Shown here: in pieces, positions 17,488-25,523 of the stretch
How the letters are laid out: each line of letters begins with the position of its first letter
Position numbering within the stretch: the first letter of the stretch is position 1
Origin: Terrimonas_A sp051954695
Lineage (GTDB): Bacteria; Bacteroidota; Bacteroidia; Chitinophagales; Chitinophagaceae
Direction: 5' to 3'
Assembly (NCBI GenBank): GCA_051954695.1
Contig: JBQCHL010000024.1
Coordinates: forward strand, 62,001 to 126,000
DNA length: 64,000 nucleotides
Made by a program: the position numbers and the translations under genes
The notes under the pieces: generated by a model
The model's input: only the letters and a program-made list of their open reading frames with translations
Told to the model about the DNA's origin: nothing
The model's database searches: none

Positions 17488-17883
17488 ATGAAAAAGATCA
17501 GAATTATTATTGAAAAAAATGAAGATGGATACTGGGCTTATGCGGAGAATGAGAGGGGGATCACAGGAGGAGGGGATACTGTGCAGGAGTGTAAACAGGA
17601 TGTCATGGACGCTATAGAAACTATGAAAAGCTTCAATGCAAAAAATAGACCTTCGTTCCTGGATAAGGAATATCAATTGGTTTATAAGTTTGATACAGAG
17701 AGCCTGCTGAATTATTATAAGGGCATTTTCACAAACGCAGCATTCGAAAAATTGACCGGGATAAATCAAAAACAAATCCAACATTATGCCACCGGCCTTA
17801 AAAAACCTCGCGCAGCGCAGACTAAAAAAATTGAGGAAGCCCTACATACATTAGGGCAAGAACTTATGGCAGTAGAACTTTAG
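17488..17883 (+). CDS. hicB: HicB-family antitoxin with C-terminal HTH
   Basis: 131 residues. The N-terminal half is the degraded RNase H-like fold that binds HicA (IIIEKNEDGYWAYAENERGITGGGDTVQE), and residues about 70-125 form a helix-turn-helix (FEKLTGINQKQIQHYATGLKKPRAAQTKKIEEAL) of Cro/C1 type for autoregulation. It neutralises HicA and probably binds the inverted repeats upstream. A terminator follows at 17915. Confidence 0.9.
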   Translation: MKKIRIIIEKNEDGYWAYAENERGITGGGDTVQECKQDVMDAIETMKSFNAKNRPSFLDKEYQLVYKFDTESLLNYYKGIFTNAAFEKLTGINQKQIQHYATGLKKPRAAQTKKIEEALHTLGQELMAVEL

Positions 17884-17895
17884 TTTTTGATTGAC
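17883..17895. repeat. Right inverted repeat flanking hicAB
   Basis: GTTTTTGATTGAC, exact reverse complement of 17258-17270; it starts at the last base of the hicB stop codon. Confidence 0.85.
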
Positions 17896-17914
17896 GTTAA
17901 AAACTTCTATTGTC

Positions 17915-17940
17915 GGGCCAGGTTTATCCTGGCCCTTTTT
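17915..17940 (+). terminator. Terminator of hicAB
   Basis: GGGCCAGG at 17915-17922 and CCTGGCCC at 17928-17935 form an 8-bp stem with five T after it on the plus strand. Confidence 0.85.
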
Positions 17941-17947
17941 ATTAGCT

Positions 17948-17980
17948 AAAAAAAGCCCCAGGTATATCCCAGGGCTTTAA
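17948..17980 (-). terminator. Terminator of the lysis unit
   Basis: AAAGCCC (17952-17958) and GGGCTTT (17972-17978) form a stem followed on the minus strand by a run of T. It lies 145 bases after the endolysin stop. A weaker similar hairpin (GCCCC...GGGGC-like) is at about 18067-18092. I see no gene in 17981-18123. Confidence 0.7.
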
Positions 17981-18123
17981 TCAAAACAAATTAAAAAAAA
18001 TGACCGGAATCAGAACAAAGGTAATTGCTGATTCCAGATTATTCTGTACGGGTTACCGTAAATCAAAGCCCCAGAGTAGACACTCCAGGGCATCACCAAA
18101 ACTAAACTGCTTATGAGAAAAAG

Positions 18124-18660
18124 TTATGCTTCAATTAGAACGTAAGGAATTATTTTCATGCCTTCGTCATCCATCGCCTTATAGGCGGCATTTTTGAACT
18201 CCATCCATTGATCTGGAAAAATTGTCTGACAGCCTGCACTGCTCGTAGTATTATAGCCGCCTTTATGGATATTGATGGCTATCCCTTTGAAGATACCGGT
18301 CTTCCCATCCCTGGTCACAGGTAACGATTCATCTGGAGTGGCCGGCCGGAACGCCGGATATGGGTTTGACCTGGATATACCATGTAATCCCTTTTTGAAA
18401 TAATGCAATCCCGGAACAAGTTTAGCAATGCCAGACTGAAACCTGGAGGGGTCTGTATTGGCATTGAAGGTAAGGAAGTCATTTGGCGTTATGAGAAATA
18501 TTGCATCATCATATATACCCCGATCATTTTCCCCAGGTTTGCCCATTGAGTTTTTGTAATAACCGCGGATACCTACAATTATTACCGGCTCAGGAATGGA
18601 TATACCTTCCAGCCGCATTTTACCTTCAATTTCCTTACGAGTTGCTTTAGGCTTTGTCAT
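18124..18660 (-). CDS. Putative endolysin with YkuD-like Cys/His signature
   Basis: 178 residues, no signal peptide, so release would need a holin. The region GIAINIHKGG...SSAGCQTI (about 130-155) has the H-x-G ... S-x-G-C arrangement of L,D-transpeptidase (YkuD-type) catalytic sites, where Cys is the nucleophile, here with Q after C in place of the usual R. Related phage proteins are thought to cut peptidoglycan crosslinks. It is the last gene of the lysis cassette and overlaps the spanin gene by four bases. The exact bond cut cannot be told from sequence. Confidence 0.6.
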   Translation of the reverse strand: MTKPKATRKEIEGKMRLEGISIPEPVIIVGIRGYYKNSMGKPGENDRGIYDDAIFLITPNDFLTFNANTDPSRFQSGIAKLVPGLHYFKKGLHGISRSNPYPAFRPATPDESLPVTRDGKTGIFKGIAINIHKGGYNTTSSAGCQTIFPDQWMEFKNAAYKAMDDEGMKIIPYVLIEA

Positions 18661-19148
18661 TTTTTACGAATTATAAGGTAAATAATAGCTACACTGCATA
18701 ATGCAGCCCATGCCAATGCTACCCAGACATACCACGGAGTTATGCTCTTCTTATATTTATACTGCTCTGCCATTGCAAGGGTAAGAGTAGATAATGCTTG
18801 CTCCAATTTCTCAAACTTGGTACTGTCGCTATTTAGGTATATATATTCCTTCTGTACTTCCCCCTTTTCCCGGATATAGGTTTTGGGGTACACCTTCACC
18901 GTGTTATTTATTGTATCTCGCACAAGCGTTGGGATTATGGTCATTTCTTTCTCATACTTCGAGTTCTCTTTTTCGCTGCCTGACTCCTTTTTAACACTTA
19001 TGATATCCGTTTGTACAGAGCTGGTGTCCGTTTTGGATAGGTCATTCTTTTTGCTCCATTTTTCCTTCAGCACATTGCAGGAAGAAAGCAGCAACATGGC
19101 CAGTGCCAGCCATACATACGCCAATCGGTTTAATTCAACTCTGGTCAT
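18657..19148 (-). CDS. Unimolecular spanin (u-spanin) candidate
   Basis: 163 residues with two anchors: an N-terminal lipoprotein signal with lipobox LLLSSC (Cys 24) and a C-terminal transmembrane helix at about 138-158 (WYVWVALAWAALCSVAIIYL) followed by IIRKK. Between them is a periplasmic stretch with helical, Glu/Lys-rich segments. That is the topology of u-spanins such as T1 gp11, which link outer and inner membranes and fuse them at the last step of lysis. Neighbouring holin and endolysin candidates support this. The call rests on topology, not on sequence similarity. Confidence 0.7.
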   Translation of the reverse strand: MTRVELNRLAYVWLALAMLLLSSCNVLKEKWSKKNDLSKTDTSSVQTDIISVKKESGSEKENSKYEKEMTIIPTLVRDTINNTVKVYPKTYIREKGEVQKEYIYLNSDSTKFEKLEQALSTLTLAMAEQYKYKKSITPWYVWVALAWAALCSVAIIYLIIRKK

Positions 19149-19462
19149 AAGTTTGGTTTAATGCCAAGGAATTTTTCAATTCTCTCAAAAAGGACCTGCA
19201 CAAGAACTTCATAGAGAGAAGTAGTGAACAGATAAGTCACGAACAGGCCGACCCATTTATTTTTATCAACCCCTTGCGTTGCAGAAAGCAATAGCAAGTA
19301 GATAATTCCAAATGTTGTGGCGAAGGCGAGGAAGTTAACCGCTTCCCTTTTGGCAATCCGGAAGTACTTTACTCCCCAGTACCGGCCACCAAGAAGCAAT
19401 ACTGCACAAAAGAGCCAGTCAATGCTTTCGATCAATTCGCGGAAGTCTATTCCTTTAAACAT
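19145..19462 (-). CDS. Small membrane protein, holin candidate
   Basis: 105 residues with three hydrophobic segments (about 15-30, 42-62, 72-92) and a basic C-terminus. Overlaps the spanin gene by four bases. Topology and place in a lysis cassette fit a class I holin, which forms membrane holes at a set time. No family was recognised. Confidence 0.55.
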   Translation of the reverse strand: MFKGIDFRELIESIDWLFCAVLLLGGRYWGVKYFRIAKREAVNFLAFATTFGIIYLLLLSATQGVDKNKWVGLFVTYLFTTSLYEVLVQVLFERIEKFLGIKPNL

Positions 19463-19468
19463 GATGAT

Positions 19469-19720
19469 TTATTTTTTGAATTGTTTATAAAAAAATTTCT
19501 TTAGACTCGGCCAATACTCTTCGCCAATCTTCTTTCCCATAGCTGCGCAGGCGGCAATAATTAAAGCCGACACACACGCTTTCATGAGCCCTAGTAATTC
19601 CGAACTGATGGATATCATAGGCATACTTCGGATATAGCTTATAAATCCGCCGATCGTTCCTATTACGGTTACAGCGATGTTGCCAGGTTTCCAGTGTTCA
19701 TGCATTTTAAAAGCCCTCAT
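19469..19720 (-). CDS. Small membrane protein, second holin or antiholin candidate
   Basis: 83 residues (78 if it starts at the second ATG, 19705), with two hydrophobic segments (AVTVIGTIGGFISYI and LLGLMKACVSALIIAACAA) and a strongly basic tail (LKKFFYKQFKK). It is six bases before the other small membrane protein. The pair could be holin plus antiholin. Confidence 0.5.
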   Translation of the reverse strand: MRAFKMHEHWKPGNIAVTVIGTIGGFISYIRSMPMISISSELLGLMKACVSALIIAACAAMGKKIGEEYWPSLKKFFYKQFKK

Positions 19721-19724
19721 GGTT

Positions 19725-22700
19725 TTATTGTTTAACCTTGGTATTTAAGTTGATCACACTTCTTTCGGTAAGTGTCTTCGGTGGCCCTGCAGGCTTTGGA
19801 AGAATAGTCACATTAAAGCGAACTGACGATACTGCACCCGCATTATCTTCCACTTGGATTTCAAAGCTGTAATCCTTCTTCTGTGTTACTGTGCCGCTGA
19901 AATTGATATTCCATATCCCTATACCGGCATTCTCTATACTGAAATACGAATCCGGTCCATTAACCATCACAAGGCGGCGATCCACAATCGTCCCATCGTT
20001 ATCAGCGGCTTCTACCTTCACCTGGATTGAATTGGCAGAGCTGATCGTTTGATTAGCCGGTGGCCAGCTGATCAATGTCGGCGCTTGGTTCGGAGGTGGT
20101 GTTACAGGACCTCCTGATACGGAATCCATCAAACCAATACCAAGTTCTTTATAAGGATCATCATCAGCCAAGCGGTAGTCATTGGGTGGCGTTGTTCTTG
20201 TCTCCCCGTTCCATTGCCAGGTGAGGAGCTCCCAAAACTGATCTGTCTTTCCTGTCGGCATGTGACCAAAATTGTCGGAGATCCTGGACCGGTAATAGCT
20301 GCCCATCCAGATCACGAGATCATTGATCTGGTAGTACACTGAGTCGCCTAAGCGGATCGTATTTCGGGTGGTCGTGTTCTCATCTCCCCATGTGCTGTAA
20401 ATTGTGTAAGCCCATTCCGCCACATCCCGGTAAGAAAAGCCATAGGGCCACCCAGAGTTCTTATATTTCGGTGCTGCAATTGTCCGCAACTGCATGCCTG
20501 CAGTATCGACGATGTTATTCGGTACCATGAATAAGGACTTGCTGCCGTCATAATAAGAATCCCGCATCTTAATCGTCCCGCTGGAGCCGAGAACCTGAAA
20601 CAGATAGTTACTATTGGAAGCAAGTAACTGGCCGGGCATGTAGACTCTGTCCGCTGTAAAGCCATAATCACTGAACCAGTTGTTCTTCCAGAGACCGAGT
20701 AAGCCAGACGGTGGATTATTGCTCATATTGATCACGCCTCCATAACGGCCACGGCCACCTCGGAAGTAATTATTCTGAACAAAGACGGTATCGGTAGTTA
20801 CAGTCACAGAATCATGGCCAGCCTGATAATAATTCACATCCTGGAATGCGGTACCATCGAACATATTATTCTCCACAGTATCTTTTCCGCCCCTGAACGT
20901 AGACTGCAGACCCATACTTTGATCTACATTGAACGGCGATTGATAATTGGTGGCTGAATTAATAGCCACATTATTCATTATTGCAGCACCAGTGCTGTTA
21001 TTGTTTATCTGGATGATCTCGTTGCCGGCGTTGACAAGTAGATTATTCTTAAACTTGAAGTCCTGTAAGCTGTGGCGGACGGTTTCTTTTTTGGTAGATC
21101 CCGTATAAACCCCTTCGCCATGCGTATTCTCAATGTAGCAATCATGCACATTGATACCATACATGGTATTATTCCTATCATCCTGTTTGATCTGAACCCC
21201 GGCAAAATTTCCATTGCGAACGGCCACATATTCCACTTCCACGTAGTTGGTGAAATAGCCATCGATCTTTAAGCCTACAGATACCAGTGATGCATACCGG
21301 TTGTTCAGGTCGAATCCGTATTTATCAGCTACATATGCCCTGGTGCCGGCATCATGCCCACGAAAGCTCTTGTGACCGGAGACACCTGGTACATACTTAC
21401 CGGTAAGTTTGGCATGTACCACATTCTGCAGAGTCATATATCCTGCCCTAACCTGTCCGCCAACGTTCGTGATAACTATAGGTTGCTCAGGCGTACCGAC
21501 CACAGCGCCACTATCTGGCTTGATCGTGATCCAGGCATAATCACCGGCCATTATGAAGATTCTTGCCCCAGGCTCCAGCTTCAATTCTGACCCCATGGCA
21601 ATCGCTGTCTTTCCGATGGCAGTGTTCTCAGTATTAGCCCCAGGAACCCACCAGTCTTTGCCAATTACCGGTTCACTTACGCCAAGACTGTGAAGCAGAG
21701 CAGTGTCCGAAGATGTAACCAAATGTCCGCTTCTTGTTCCATCTACTCCTTGCGGCGATGGATTGCGGGCACGGTATACGTTTACGGTGTCTTTACTAAC
21801 GCAGCCTGCTGGGCCCCATACAGTCAATTCATAGTTGTAGCCGCCATCCTTATAAGGGAAGATGAGCGCATACGCTTTTAGCGAGGTTGGATTGATGATC
21901 CGAGCTTTCCATTTGGGAAAATCCACAGAGGTGATGAGCTTCCACCTCGCTGAATCCACGCCGATTGACAGGCTGCCATCGAGTACAGCAAACGAGTTCG
22001 ATGTGTTAGCGTCGATCACAACATTCTGCCCTGCTTCAGCCTTACAGTCAAAAGTTGTGCTGATAGTCACATTAACTATCACAGTATCGTAGGCAGCAGC
22101 ACCTTCATTATCGCGTCCCGTGAGTCTGAAATAATAATTACCCGCCAAATACATACCGGATACCTCAGTGGATAGCGATGTAGGGTTTTTTATAACCACC
22201 GGTGACGGACCGCTTATATTCTCCCATTTAGTATATACCGGATCAACGGTGCCATCCAGATCATTGATCGCTCCTATCAATGTGTATGAGTTCCGGTTAA
22301 TAGAAGTATCAACACCTGCATTGGCTATAGGTAATGAATTGCCGGCATAAAGAACAGTGATCTTTACATCTGCAAAGCTTACTGCCCCACCATCATCTGT
22401 AACTGTAAGCCTGTATACATATACTCCTGGTACAAGTCCGGAGATTGTTGGTGTGGCAGTCGTTCCACCAGATATAGAAGGTGTATTAGGCCCGCTCTGC
22501 CACGCCCAGGCATAAGATGCTATTGATCCGTCCTGGTCTAAGGACCCGCTTCCATCCAGCTGTACAGAGGTTGTAGGTAGTTTAACTACTTTATCCGTCC
22601 CGGCATTAGCTACAGGCAGCAGGTTGCCGCCTTCGCTGGCCAATTCGATCACTTCAAAGCCACTTAAATAATTGAAAGTGGAAGGTCGTCCTATCTTAAT

Positions 22701-24662
22701 CAATACAGCACCATCCGCATTCGGTGTAACTGCGGCAAAAGTATCCGGCTTCATTGTTGTGTTTGCTCCGGCTGCAGATCCGTAATCAACCCTCACCGTA
22801 TGCGTTACTCCGTTTAAAGTGTACGTATTTGAAGTCGCCGTATTAGTATATCTAATCGCATGAAGGACGATATCGTACTTTTTCCCCTGCTCCAAGCCAG
22901 CAATCGTGAAATCCCTTCCGATCTGCTGCGAGCTGTTCGACGCATAGTTAACAATCTCAGGAGGATTCACGCTAATTGTACCTGGATAGCCGGCCTGTGT
23001 TGTGTTATCCGAGATGTTTGAACTTACGCTTAACAAAGCAGTAATATTCGTTGCTTGACCAAATTGGTTATTGAATGCCTGGGATTTAATTCCATAAGTA
23101 GACCAGCTCGAAGGCGCCCAAATATTCCATGCAGGATCAGCAGTAACCTTCGTTGAACCTGTAGGAGCAAGCATAACCTTTGTAGCCGTATTCGATTTAT
23201 TGCTTCCGCTGCTTACCTGGTTAACCTGCATTGTGATTACAACCCTTGTACTGTCACCATAATCGTCAAATGCTGTATAATACACTCTAGATGATCCTAA
23301 AGGAAGTCCAGTTATATCAGTCGTATTGATCGAAGGCGAAACAATTGTATATGTAGCGCCGGATTCTGGCCGGAAGATGTGGCTTTCAATAGTTCCATCC
23401 GGATCGGTTGAACTGACCGTTACAGTTATTGTATTTGTCGGGTAAGTAACAGAAGGTACTGGATCTACGGTAACAACCGGCTGCTGATTGGCTGCTACTT
23501 CGTTTACGGTAATAGTGAACCTGGCAGTGGCATACAGCCCTTCCGGATCTGTTGCTCTAAATTCCCATTCACTCACGCCAGCAGTAAGACCTGTAATATT
23601 GGTACTCGTTGAAGTCGGTGAACTGGCCGTGCCAGAACCGGATATCTTGGTCCAGGAGTATGCCAATGTCCCACTTTCAGGATCAGCTGCAGAAGATGAT
23701 ACAGATACTGAATTGGCCGGCAAAGTGATTGTCTGATTATTTACTGGCATAACCGTTGGTGGCCGATTACCTCCCGGAAGTGTGGTATCTCCTTGGCGAA
23801 GTATAGCTTCAAATAGGTTCCATCCCTTTGCAAAGGGTCTTATTTCAAAGCCGGAAGAGTTCGATGGCTTTCTGTCCTGTATAATAGGATTCCCAGATGC
23901 CCAATTCCTTTGTGTAGTGTCCAGGTAATCGTTAAAATATCCGTGTGTTTTATTTCCAATGATTGTCCAATAGAAATAGGCTGTTGCGGCACTATCCTCT
24001 ATGTTTTTAACGATCTTCTGAATATTCCTGGTATCCCCTGTCTGTTCAAACCCAATAAATCTTCCTCCGAACCTTTTTGCCCAATAGCCGATCTTGTCAG
24101 GCCACGCCTGAGCTACTCCCCATATACCTGAATCTGTTGGATTCATTCCCTGTATATCGGTCATTGAAGTGAACAGCGAAAGAAATCTGGTATCGCCAAG
24201 ATATTCCTGGTAGGTACCAATACCCATCATCCACTGCACGCCATTCGATATCCCAATGCCGTGTACTGCCTTTCGCTTCACCTTAAAAGCATAAATAACG
24301 TTCCGGACAGCAACAGCAGTTGCAGGTATGAAGCCACGCTGACTTTCCGATGGCATTCGTATGGTAAGAAGTATAGGACGGTGCTGTCCGTTGCCAAGAG
24401 TTACATATCCTCCCCATCCGTTCTTAATCCAATAATGTGGACCCCAGATATCGAATTTCGCCGGATCATAGTCTGTACCTACCTCTCCAGCGCCAGGGAA
24501 AAAAGCCATTCCCTCCGTTGAATCTCCCATCCTGTCAAATGTGGCCTTTACCTGAAGCCCGTACATTACGGTGTCAATCGTTACCCACTGTGCAGAGACA
24601 TGAATAGAAGCAAGGACTAACAACGACAATAAAATCTTTCTCATAATATTTATGTTGATCAT
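19725..24662 (-). CDS. Large secreted multidomain protein: esterase-like, PKD, malectin-like and beta-helix domains
   Basis: 1645 residues with a Sec signal (MRKILLSLLVLASIHVSAQ; the ATG at 24644 starts it directly, the one at 24662 overlaps the stop of the upstream gene). Domains by eye: residues 26-290 alpha/beta-hydrolase-like with FFPGAGEVG and a nucleophile elbow HGIGISNGV; PKD-like repeats near 300-480; a malectin-like carbohydrate-binding region near 490-675; PKD-like 680-865; a right-handed beta-helix near 970-1300 with many N-rich turns; a last PKD-like domain near 1545-1630. This is the build of a secreted polysaccharide-active enzyme or adhesin. It lies in the phage late unit between fibre-like and lysis genes, so it may be a lysogenic-conversion factor or an unusual depolymerase. 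Confidence 0.65.
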   Translation of the reverse strand: MININIMRKILLSLLVLASIHVSAQWVTIDTVMYGLQVKATFDRMGDSTEGMAFFPGAGEVGTDYDPAKFDIWGPHYWIKNGWGGYVTLGNGQHRPILLTIRMPSESQRGFIPATAVAVRNVIYAFKVKRKAVHGIGISNGVQWMMGIGTYQEYLGDTRFLSLFTSMTDIQGMNPTDSGIWGVAQAWPDKIGYWAKRFGGRFIGFEQTGDTRNIQKIVKNIEDSAATAYFYWTIIGNKTHGYFNDYLDTTQRNWASGNPIIQDRKPSNSSGFEIRPFAKGWNLFEAILRQGDTTLPGGNRPPTVMPVNNQTITLPANSVSVSSSAADPESGTLAYSWTKISGSGTASSPTSTSTNITGLTAGVSEWEFRATDPEGLYATARFTITVNEVAANQQPVVTVDPVPSVTYPTNTITVTVSSTDPDGTIESHIFRPESGATYTIVSPSINTTDITGLPLGSSRVYYTAFDDYGDSTRVVITMQVNQVSSGSNKSNTATKVMLAPTGSTKVTADPAWNIWAPSSWSTYGIKSQAFNNQFGQATNITALLSVSSNISDNTTQAGYPGTISVNPPEIVNYASNSSQQIGRDFTIAGLEQGKKYDIVLHAIRYTNTATSNTYTLNGVTHTVRVDYGSAAGANTTMKPDTFAAVTPNADGAVLIKIGRPSTFNYLSGFEVIELASEGGNLLPVANAGTDKVVKLPTTSVQLDGSGSLDQDGSIASYAWAWQSGPNTPSISGGTTATPTISGLVPGVYVYRLTVTDDGGAVSFADVKITVLYAGNSLPIANAGVDTSINRNSYTLIGAINDLDGTVDPVYTKWENISGPSPVVIKNPTSLSTEVSGMYLAGNYYFRLTGRDNEGAAAYDTVIVNVTISTTFDCKAEAGQNVVIDANTSNSFAVLDGSLSIGVDSARWKLITSVDFPKWKARIINPTSLKAYALIFPYKDGGYNYELTVWGPAGCVSKDTVNVYRARNPSPQGVDGTRSGHLVTSSDTALLHSLGVSEPVIGKDWWVPGANTENTAIGKTAIAMGSELKLEPGARIFIMAGDYAWITIKPDSGAVVGTPEQPIVITNVGGQVRAGYMTLQNVVHAKLTGKYVPGVSGHKSFRGHDAGTRAYVADKYGFDLNNRYASLVSVGLKIDGYFTNYVEVEYVAVRNGNFAGVQIKQDDRNNTMYGINVHDCYIENTHGEGVYTGSTKKETVRHSLQDFKFKNNLLVNAGNEIIQINNNSTGAAIMNNVAINSATNYQSPFNVDQSMGLQSTFRGGKDTVENNMFDGTAFQDVNYYQAGHDSVTVTTDTVFVQNNYFRGGRGRYGGVINMSNNPPSGLLGLWKNNWFSDYGFTADRVYMPGQLLASNSNYLFQVLGSSGTIKMRDSYYDGSKSLFMVPNNIVDTAGMQLRTIAAPKYKNSGWPYGFSYRDVAEWAYTIYSTWGDENTTTRNTIRLGDSVYYQINDLVIWMGSYYRSRISDNFGHMPTGKTDQFWELLTWQWNGETRTTPPNDYRLADDDPYKELGIGLMDSVSGGPVTPPPNQAPTLISWPPANQTISSANSIQVKVEAADNDGTIVDRRLVMVNGPDSYFSIENAGIGIWNINFSGTVTQKKDYSFEIQVEDNAGAVSSVRFNVTILPKPAGPPKTLTERSVINLNTKVKQ

Positions 24663-25336
24663 GGTACCAATTGAATTATTTCCATGGCAGCGATTACTGC
24701 CAGTATTGAATTAGCGGCTTGTGTGTTCAGCCACACATTTATTTGCCCTGACCCGTTAGGCTTTAATGTAAAATCACCCCCTGCTGACTGAGAAGTGACG
24801 CTGCCGTTTACCGACTGCATTGATGGTGATGTAGCACCAGAAACCCGGTATTCCATTGGGTTAGCGTCGAATCCCATGCTGCCTCGGCAACCGGTATACC
24901 TTATCTTATAGTCCAGCGATGGATTTAATCCAGATATCCTTATCTGTGGGAATGACGCATTGTAATTACCCGCCGCATCATACATGAAGAATCCATTGGA
25001 CAACAGTGCCGCGGAATAGCCTGTAAAAAAGTTATTAGCTGAACCTGCTCCGGTAAAGCCATCGAGTACGCATTTACCATTGGTGTATTGAGCCCAGTTG
25101 CTCGTTGATATGGTGCTCACAGTCCATCCGTTGGTATGTGTGTAGGTAACAACACCCGCTTTAGGATCACCGGTCATGTTCACGAACCCAGCGTATGCAT
25201 GGGAGGCCTCGCTGAAGTTTACACGTAGCGTATCGGCCTGATAAGATGATGCAACAACCGGTGTTTTGCCCATCAGCAGAAAAGGTTGCGCTTGTAGCTG
25301 AACAGAAAAGAATAATATGAGTAGTAAAATTTTCAT
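24659..25336 (-). CDS. Secreted protein with malectin-like fold (unknown role)
   Basis: 225 residues with signal peptide MKILLLILFFSVQLQAQ. The body resembles the malectin-like region of the next protein: an FTGAGSANNFF segment, a RISGLNPSLDYKIRYTGCRG strand pair, and a final ANSILAVIAAMEII strand where the neighbour has FNYLSGFEVIEL. Such domains bind carbohydrate. It is coupled by ATGA overlap to the 1645-residue protein and likely works with it at the cell surface. Confidence 0.6.
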   Translation of the reverse strand: MKILLLILFFSVQLQAQPFLLMGKTPVVASSYQADTLRVNFSEASHAYAGFVNMTGDPKAGVVTYTHTNGWTVSTISTSNWAQYTNGKCVLDGFTGAGSANNFFTGYSAALLSNGFFMYDAAGNYNASFPQIRISGLNPSLDYKIRYTGCRGSMGFDANPMEYRVSGATSPSMQSVNGSVTSQSAGGDFTLKPNGSGQINVWLNTQAANSILAVIAAMEIIQLVP

Positions 25337-25521
25337 TAGTTAATGGGTTTTGATACTTTTTTACAGTGAACATTTATAGCATCTACCGGAATGTCTGGCT
25401 TCTTTCCGCAATCATAGGCACCGATAGTTTGTTCCCCAATGGAGTATGTACAGTCCCAGCATTGCACTTCTTTCGGTTTTACGCAACCAAAAAGGGATAC
25501 CAGTACTAAGAAAATTTTCAT
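25336..25521 (-). CDS. Small cysteine-rich lipoprotein
   Basis: 61 residues from the ATG at 25521 (MKIFLVLVSLFGC). The lipobox SLFGC sets lipidation at Cys 13. The mature part has five further cysteines, among them CWDC and a YDCGKKPD segment. It overlaps the start of the next gene by one base. No family recognised; host defence against superinfection is one role of small phage lipoproteins, but there is no direct sign of it here. Confidence 0.5.
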   Translation of the reverse strand: MKIFLVLVSLFGCVKPKEVQCWDCTYSIGEQTIGAYDCGKKPDIPVDAINVHCKKVSKPIN

Positions 25522-25523
25522 TG

